NCBI GenBank assembly: GCA_964642545.1
Contig: CAZXQU010000058.1
Coordinates: 1 to 18,265, forward strand
Origin: QYOJ01 sp964642545
GTDB taxonomy: Bacteria; Bacteroidota; Bacteroidia; Bacteroidales; FEN-979
DNA length: 18,265 bases
Reading direction: 5' to 3'
Shown: positions 13,815 to 18,265 of the stretch, piece after piece
How positions within the stretch are numbered: position 1 is the stretch's first letter
Layout: every line of letters begins with the position of its first letter
Translations under genes and position numbers: made by a program
Notes under the pieces: generated by a model
Told to the model about the DNA's origin: nothing
Database searches by the model: none
What the model saw: the letters and a program-made list of their open reading frames with translations, nothing else

Positions 13815-16719
13815 AGCTGTTGGGTATTGGTTCAGAGAGAGGGATCCTGAAATCGGGGATTTCACGAGTCATCGATTCAAGGTAGGTGGATGACAACGCT
13901 TGTTTATTCTCAACAAAAGGCCTGACCTGAAATAACCAAAGCCTGTCATTCATAAACCCGAGTTCAATATCGAAAACCTGATGTCCAGGCTCTCCTGAAG
14001 GGGTTAGTTTCTGTTTGATTTCACTGGCGGTTTCACGAAGAAGGGTGATATTCTCAAGAGATAAGATTGGTCTCTCAAATGTAGTCATCCTCTTTTCGAT
14101 ACCGCCGCAAGTAGGCAAGTAAGAATAGCTGTTTTCCCTTGCCGGTGCCAGCAGAAGGTTCTCATTGTTTGAGGTAAGCAGATAACTCTCCGCCTCTTGC
14201 CCCTCAACGGCGCCACCTGCCCCTCTGCTGAAGGCAATGGTGATATCCTCCCTGTTCCCCGAACTCACACCCTTGGTGATCATCACACCCGAGTAATCAA
14301 CATTGACGCTGGGGATGATCAGGATTGAGGGATAGACATTTTCCGGATTCAGCAGGTAACGCTGGCGCCATCTGTAACTTCTCTCTGAATAGGGAGAGGC
14401 CCAAACATCCTTGATGCCCTGAAGAATTTTCTCTTTTGTCAGGACATTGAACAAGGTTAAGTTTAACCCGGCGCCGGTGAAATCTTTCAGGTCCTCCATA
14501 TTCGTATCACTTCGCAGAAATACAGGGATTGATCCGATTTGTTGATGAAATACCGTAATGAAATCCTGTTGAAGAGCTGCGACAAATTCGGGAAGGAGTC
14601 GCATGGAACGAATGGCCGATCGAAGCTCCTCCAGTTGCGTTAGCATATAGGATTCGACATCCTGATCCAACTGTCCGAATCGTTTCATGGCAGCGGCATG
14701 GTCGAATGTTTGGTTGAGAAAACCCCAATAGGAGGTTTCTTTTCCGGGCATAGGCAAATTCATATGCTCCCTGAAAATGCCAAAGGGGATCACAAGACCA
14801 TCCACCACTTTTTCGGGGAATAACATCTTCAACTCTCCGAGGTTGGCTGCTTTTGGCCCGCAAATCCGCCCTGAATGGATAGCCTGAATATGGTCTAAAT
14901 GAAGGATACGGGTTTGGGTAAGGTCTATTCGGTCGACCGGAACATTGATTTTCTCTTCACTTCGTCTTTTTTTCTCAAATAACTGCTTCTCAATCTCTGT
15001 CATCTCCATTTCGGGTTTCATAATCACCGTTCCATGAGGGGAAACGGCATAGAAAACTTTTTTGCCATTAAATTCTTTGAGTGATTCAAGGTTGTCTGCA
15101 GAAAGGACGGCGTTGGGAATTCCCAGGTTTCGGGCTAGCAGCTGTACATGAGATACCAGGTTCCCTTCCGAAACCGTTGCAATGCCCGCAACCGGCTTTA
15201 AATCGGCCGGTGGTCGGTTGAAGATATAGATTTTATCAGCGGAAATATCAATATCATCTCCTTGCCCGGTAACAACAATAAGCTCGCCAAGGGCATATCC
15301 CGGATTCAAACCGCGAACCTGGCCAACGCTTTTTAGGCCCATCAGCGAGTTTGATTTTCCGGTGACAGTTGACTCAAATGTGGCCAGTTCACCAACCGAC
15401 TGTCCCAGTGGAAGAAGGATTGAAGATCGGGTTTGGTCGTCTAAAAATCCTTTAGTGAGCGGCTCAAAACCGGCAAAAAGATCTACGTCGGTTTCATACG
15501 TCGCTCGCAACATGGCTGTGCTCCATTCAACAACTCTGTTAGCCAATTCAAGGTGGTGGGTAAGTTGTTGTGCGGTTATGCTTTCACCAGCAGGAATGAT
15601 GAATTGATCTGATAAACGGTTCCATTCCCATACCTCAAGATACCCACACCCGGCTGCAGCACGGCTTAGTGCTGAGACTTTCTGAAGCAGAGATTCCAGC
15701 CTGTCGGGATTCCACGACGAGTTCTCTGTAAAGATCAATTCTTCCAGCGTAACCGAGAGATCCATCAGGGATAATCTGGATTTCACATAAGCAGGTTTTG
15801 AGAGTTCAACCCGGATAGTCCAGAGCATCCCCGCCATATCTTTAATCCTGTCGGCGCCGGGTTCCAGCTCACTCAGTTTATCAATCGATGAAGAGAGTGA
15901 AAGATATAACTCCGAGTTTATTGGAAGCCCTTTGATAAACTTCTTCAACGATTGAAGATCGGCAGGGGCATAAAATGTGGTCAATTCGGAGAGCAGGAGA
16001 TCAAGTTTCTTCCTTGATACCTGGTTCAGCGTTTGTTCATGACTCTGTTTGTAACCGCTGACACGTTGTATATCTGATGGATCAGGCTGTCCGTGAATTT
16101 TTATTCGGATATTCATGAAGGAGGGAATGGTATCGGAGATCTCTTTGGAAAGAGCTCGGATCTTTTCCGCTCTGGAATTGTTCACCAGATGTGGAATATC
16201 CTTCACGGCTTGTCGGATCAGGAAATAGTTTTTTCGCAAGAAGGAATCATTGGATAAAAGTCCCTTTAAGAAATCGGCTCCCCAGGCCTCTTCATCTTCT
16301 GCCTGATAGGCTCCCCGGTAGAATCTGGCCTTTCGTAGAATCCATCCGTTATCATTGAGTTGAAGATATTTCTCGATCTGGTACTGTTTCAGCCTTGAGT
16401 GATTGAAGGAGGTGTCCCAGAAATCATCAAAAGGGGTTGTTGACAAAATCTGACCCAGAAAGATGTGATGAGTTTTCCCTAAAGAAACTACTTCATCTTT
16501 GTAACGGGCTCGCTGAATCCCAGGTTCGGGGCATCTTTCTGTTCCAGGTACGGTCGAGCCATCCTTGCAAAACCAACGGATATCTTTGTATGGACCTTTG
16601 GCATCCCCTTTAAACCTCTGAACCATTTCACTGATCCTTGGATCGTTAACTTTCTGGGCAGTTACCAATGGATGCCACAGTAAGAATATCGTGAGAAGCA
16701 AGATTACTGATCGTATCAT
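13804..16719 (-). CDS. Exported PEP-synthase-like dikinase (phosphohistidine domain then ATP-grasp domain)
   Basis: A 971-residue protein with a clear signal peptide (about 1-21, LLWHPLVTAQ) and a mature N-terminal half (22-470) that is mostly helical and matches no family I know. The PEP-utiliser mobile domain follows (about 475-568), with the phosphorylated histidine H524 in SEGNLVSHVQLLARNLGIP. Then comes a PPDK-type ATP-binding domain (about 612-936): GPKAANLGEL (621-630), RSDTNMED (736-743), GVMIT (811-815), D917/E919 and LFQVRP (929-934). There is no PEP/pyruvate TIM barrel, so it is not a PEP synthase or pyruvate phosphate dikinase. The order His domain then ATP domain is that of glucan, water dikinases, not of rifampicin phosphotransferase. 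Predicted chemistry is transfer of the ATP beta-phosphate through His to an unknown acceptor. Export is odd for an ATP user. It is first in an operon with the serine hydrolase. Confidence 0.85.
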   Translation of the reverse strand: MIRSVILLLTIFLLWHPLVTAQKVNDPRISEMVQRFKGDAKGPYKDIRWFCKDGSTVPGTERCPEPGIQRARYKDEVVSLGKTHHIFLGQILSTTPFDDFWDTSFNHSRLKQYQIEKYLQLNDNGWILRKARFYRGAYQAEDEEAWGADFLKGLLSNDSFLRKNYFLIRQAVKDIPHLVNNSRAEKIRALSKEISDTIPSFMNIRIKIHGQPDPSDIQRVSGYKQSHEQTLNQVSRKKLDLLLSELTTFYAPADLQSLKKFIKGLPINSELYLSLSSSIDKLSELEPGADRIKDMAGMLWTIRVELSKPAYVKSRLSLMDLSVTLEELIFTENSSWNPDRLESLLQKVSALSRAAAGCGYLEVWEWNRLSDQFIIPAGESITAQQLTHHLELANRVVEWSTAMLRATYETDVDLFAGFEPLTKGFLDDQTRSSILLPLGQSVGELATFESTVTGKSNSLMGLKSVGQVRGLNPGYALGELIVVTGQGDDIDISADKIYIFNRPPADLKPVAGIATVSEGNLVSHVQLLARNLGIPNAVLSADNLESLKEFNGKKVFYAVSPHGTVIMKPEMEMTEIEKQLFEKKRRSEEKINVPVDRIDLTQTRILHLDHIQAIHSGRICGPKAANLGELKMLFPEKVVDGLVIPFGIFREHMNLPMPGKETSYWGFLNQTFDHAAAMKRFGQLDQDVESYMLTQLEELRSAIRSMRLLPEFVAALQQDFITVFHQQIGSIPVFLRSDTNMEDLKDFTGAGLNLTLFNVLTKEKILQGIKDVWASPYSERSYRWRQRYLLNPENVYPSILIIPSVNVDYSGVMITKGVSSGNREDITIAFSRGAGGAVEGQEAESYLLTSNNENLLLAPARENSYSYLPTCGGIEKRMTTFERPILSLENITLLRETASEIKQKLTPSGEPGHQVFDIELGFMNDRLWLFQVRPFVENKQALSSTYLESMTREIPDFRIPLSEPIPNSYEN

Positions 16720-16746
16720 AGAGTATTAACCAGGTAAAATTTTATC

Positions 16747-16754
16747 TAAAGATA
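16747..16754 (-). promoter_or_regulatory. Weak candidate -7 element for the dikinase-hydrolase operon
   Basis: The minus strand reads TATCTTTA, one base off TAnnTTTG, 27 bases before the dikinase ATG. With TATCTTTG on the plus strand (16766-16773) it forms an inverted repeat (AAAGATA and TATCTTT, 11 bases apart), so the two divergent promoters may overlap. The neighbouring T-rich TACTTTTT on the same strand is an alternative. Confidence 0.3.
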
Positions 16755-16765
16755 CGAAAAAAGTA

Positions 16766-16773
16766 TATCTTTG
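16766..16773 (+). promoter_or_regulatory. Candidate -7 promoter element for the binding protein-sensor operon
   Basis: TATCTTTG is an exact TAnnTTTG match, 63 bases before the ATG at 16837, which leaves an unusually long leader for this window. No -33 TTTG is obvious. Two small hairpins lie in the leader: GTTCC/GGAAC (16774-16788) and ATGAAGT/ACTTCAT (16814-16830). Confidence 0.5.
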
Positions 16774-16813
16774 GTTCCGTTATGGAACTCATACAGTATT
16801 CGGTTTTCAGGAT

Positions 16814-16830
16814 ATGAAGTGTAACTTCAT
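16814..16830. promoter_or_regulatory. Perfect inverted repeat just before the binding-protein start
   Basis: ATGAAGT and ACTTCAT flank a 3-base GTA loop, a perfect 7-bp palindrome ending six bases before the ATG at 16837. As RNA it could form a hairpin hiding the initiation region; as DNA it could be an operator. There is no T-tract after it, so it is not an intrinsic terminator. Confidence 0.45.
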
Positions 16831-16840
16831 GAAACGATGA
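16814..16840 (+). CDS. Possible 8-codon leader minicistron
   Basis: An ATG at 16814 opens an 8-codon frame (MKCNFMKR) whose TGA at 16838-16840 overlaps the ATG of the binding-protein gene in an ATGA arrangement. The start codon is part of the left arm of the hairpin. It could couple translation or be chance; the peptide has no recognisable features. Confidence 0.2.
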   Translation: MKCNFMKR

Positions 16841-17829
16841 AACAAATCAAGAGACTTATTGGAGTGTACATCATAGGCATCCTCGGCCTGGTTCTCTCCT
16901 TCTCAGCCTGTAAAAAAGAGGCTCCTGTCATTCGTATCGGAATGACCCTATGGCCAGGGTATGAATTTCTCTACCTTGCAGAAAAGAAAGGTTTTTTTAA
17001 AGATGAGGGACTGGACGTTCAGCTGTTTGATTTCGTTTCAATTAGCGACTCAAGACGCGCATTTGAGCGTGGACAGATTGATATTGTTGCCGGAACAATT
17101 GTAGAGTTACTTATCATCAAGGAGAGTTCTTACAATTCACCACAGGCTTTTTATATCACTGATTTTTCAAATGGAGCAGATGTCATTCTGGGAAAAGAAC
17201 CCATTAAAACAGTTTCTGAATTAAAAGGGAAAAGAGTTGGAGTTGAACCTGCCTCGTTGGACCTTCTAACAATTAATCTGGCCTTAAAACAAAACCAGAT
17301 GGATATTTCTGATGTAGTGTTGGTCCCGATGGCTCAGAATGGAATGGAAGATAGTTTTGAAAACAGCGATGTGGATGCCATCTGTACATACCCTCCTACA
17401 TCTGTGAAGGTGCTGAATAAAGGGCACGCCAATATATTATTCAATAGTTCTCAGATCCCCGGTTACATCGTTGATGCGTTGATTGCTGATGAACAGTTCA
17501 TTGATGCCAGGGTTATGGATCTGGCAAAAATTCTCCGGAGTATTGACCGTGCAATCCAATACTTCAAAGAATACCCGGAAGAGGCTCTTGAAATCATGGC
17601 CGAACATGAACAAATCTCAGTAACTGATATTCAGGATGCTTTTCTCGGAATGTTTGTGGAACCTCTGAAAAACCAGATAAATTACTTTAAACCAAACGGA
17701 CAGTTATTTATAGCGGCTGAAACTGCCCTTGAGGTTCTCAGGGAAACAGGCGTGATAACAAATGATATCAACGTGTCAGATCTAATTAACCAGGGACCTG
17801 CTTCCGAAGCTTTATCTGAGCAAAAATAA
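16837..17829 (+). CDS. NrtA/SsuA/TauA-like substrate-binding lipoprotein
   Basis: A 330-residue periplasmic binding protein. The signal sequence ends in a lipobox-like FSAC with C25, followed by KKE, so it is probably lipid-anchored. The mature part has the NMT1/NrtA-type layout: IRIGMTLWPGYEFLYLAEKKGFF (33-55) with the phrase DEGLDVQL, AFERGQIDIVAGTIVE (75-90), ELKGKRVGVEP (128-138) and VDAICTYPP (179-187). Proteins of this family bind nitrate, sulfonates, taurine, thiamine precursors or similar small molecules for ABC import. Here the next gene, one base downstream, is a membrane sensor rather than a permease or ATPase, so the protein may present its ligand to that sensor. Transporter genes could still lie beyond the window. 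The ligand cannot be read from the sequence. Confidence 0.88.
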   Translation: MKQIKRLIGVYIIGILGLVLSFSACKKEAPVIRIGMTLWPGYEFLYLAEKKGFFKDEGLDVQLFDFVSISDSRRAFERGQIDIVAGTIVELLIIKESSYNSPQAFYITDFSNGADVILGKEPIKTVSELKGKRVGVEPASLDLLTINLALKQNQMDISDVVLVPMAQNGMEDSFENSDVDAICTYPPTSVKVLNKGHANILFNSSQIPGYIVDALIADEQFIDARVMDLAKILRSIDRAIQYFKEYPEEALEIMAEHEQISVTDIQDAFLGMFVEPLKNQINYFKPNGQLFIAAETALEVLRETGVITNDINVSDLINQGPASEALSEQK

Positions 17830-17830
17830 C

Positions 17831-18265
17831 ATGGCCAAACTCGTTGCAGTTTCGTTGAAATTATCGTTGAGGTTTAAAATTCTGATCCCCCTGATAGGAT
17901 TTTCTTTTATTGTATTTGGCCTTACCTTTTGGGTTTTTCACGAATACCTGGTTCAAACCTATGAAAATGAAATAAAAAAACGGGCGGAGACAATTGCCAG
18001 TACGATTATTTACACAAGCGATGCTTCACAGGATCCTCACCAGATCCAGCGCCTTGTCACCACTCTTATCCTCGATCCTGATGTAACGCTTATCGTTACA
18101 GTGTCGGGGAATCCACCTGTTGTTTTTGCCTCATCAAAGGTCCAATGGCTGGATCAGGATATTTCATCCATTCCTGAAATTCCTAACAGACAGCTCCTGA
18201 TTGCTTCGGCTACGTCCACCCAGGGTTACAGTTATGAAAAGCGTATCGACGATTCATTTATTTAT
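17831..18265 (+). CDS. Membrane sensor protein, N-terminal part (partial, runs off window)
   Basis: An ATG one base after the binding-protein stop opens a frame with no stop to the window end (145 codons visible). The start MAKLVAVSLKLSLRFKILIPL leads into a membrane helix at about residues 17-37 (ILIPLIGFSFIVFGLTFWVF). A coiled stretch follows (ENEIKKRAETIASTII), and then an extracytoplasmic region of 90 or more residues with short beta-like segments (VTLIVTVSGN, PPVVFASSK) resembling the single-Cache-type input domains of sensor kinases, chemoreceptors and cyclases. The output domain is outside the window, so I cannot say whether it is a histidine kinase, diguanylate cyclase, adenylate cyclase or receptor. 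The tight spacing suggests co-translation with the binding lipoprotein. Confidence 0.8.
   Translation, partial: MAKLVAVSLKLSLRFKILIPLIGFSFIVFGLTFWVFHEYLVQTYENEIKKRAETIASTIIYTSDASQDPHQIQRLVTTLILDPDVTLIVTVSGNPPVVFASSKVQWLDQDISSIPEIPNRQLLIASATSTQGYSYEKRIDDSFIY

Noticed and set aside
13815..13865. Upstream ATG extending the second serine hydrolase by 17 residues
   Set aside because: It lies deeper in the dikinase gene and puts a polar stretch before the signal peptide; ATG 13814 fits a short overlap and a proper signal sequence.
13804..16719. Identity as PEP synthase, pyruvate phosphate dikinase or rifampicin phosphotransferase
   Set aside because: No PEP/pyruvate barrel is present, and the His domain precedes the ATP domain, the reverse of all three; the signal peptide also argues against a cytosolic enzyme.
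16814..16830. Intrinsic terminator
   Set aside because: The hairpin is AT-rich and is followed by GAAACG, not a T-tract; it lies immediately before a start codon.

Overview
The window looks like a piece of a Bacteroidota (probably Bacteroidales-like) chromosome. It has moderate GC, dense gene packing, MacB/FtsX-type permeases of the kind this phylum carries in tandem, almost no purine-rich ribosome binding sites, and several exact matches to the Bacteroidota -7 promoter element TAnnTTTG. This assignment is inferred from style, not from a marker gene. There are 12 protein genes, two of them cut by the window edges. I see no rRNA, tRNA, CRISPR array or insertion sequence. No gene-free stretch exceeds 300 bases; the longest is 157 bases (3525-3681).

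Left third (1-5550): the end of one ABC-transporter permease is followed by an overlapping full-length paralogue. A convergent atypical SDR oxidoreductase comes next, then a Uup-like ABC-F ATPase with short 7-bp tandem repeats at both ends.

Middle (5555-8698): an OmpR-type response regulator and its histidine kinase (minus strand) diverge from a membrane-anchored coiled-coil protein gene (plus strand). The intergenic region between them holds four TAAT-cored repeats spaced exactly 11 bp apart, between two outward-facing -7 elements. This resembles a PhoB/OmpR-type operator, so the coiled-coil gene is the best candidate target of this two-component system. That gene ends in a strong GAAA-loop terminator.

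Right-centre (8758-16719): two two-gene operons converge tail to tail with no bases between their stop codons. The plus-strand operon has a lipoprotein serine hydrolase (class A beta-lactamase fold) overlapping by one base a fusion of an ATP/ADP-translocase-like (NTT) membrane domain with a long C-terminal helical HEAT-like domain. The minus-strand operon has a dikinase with a signal peptide (phosphohistidine domain followed by an ATP-grasp domain, the order seen in plant glucan, water dikinases), overlapping by 11 bases a second serine hydrolase of the same general type. A nucleotide transporter beside an apparently exported ATP-using phosphotransferase, with a penicillin-recognising-type hydrolase in each operon, is the most interesting arrangement here. 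It may be a system for ATP-dependent chemistry in the cell envelope; this is inference.

Right end (16720-18265): a lipoprotein resembling NrtA/SsuA/TauA substrate-binding proteins is followed one base later by a truncated membrane sensor gene. This suggests a ligand-sensing pair, although transporter genes could lie beyond the window. The leader of this operon contains a perfect 7-bp hairpin and a possible 8-codon minicistron that overlaps the start codon of the binding protein.
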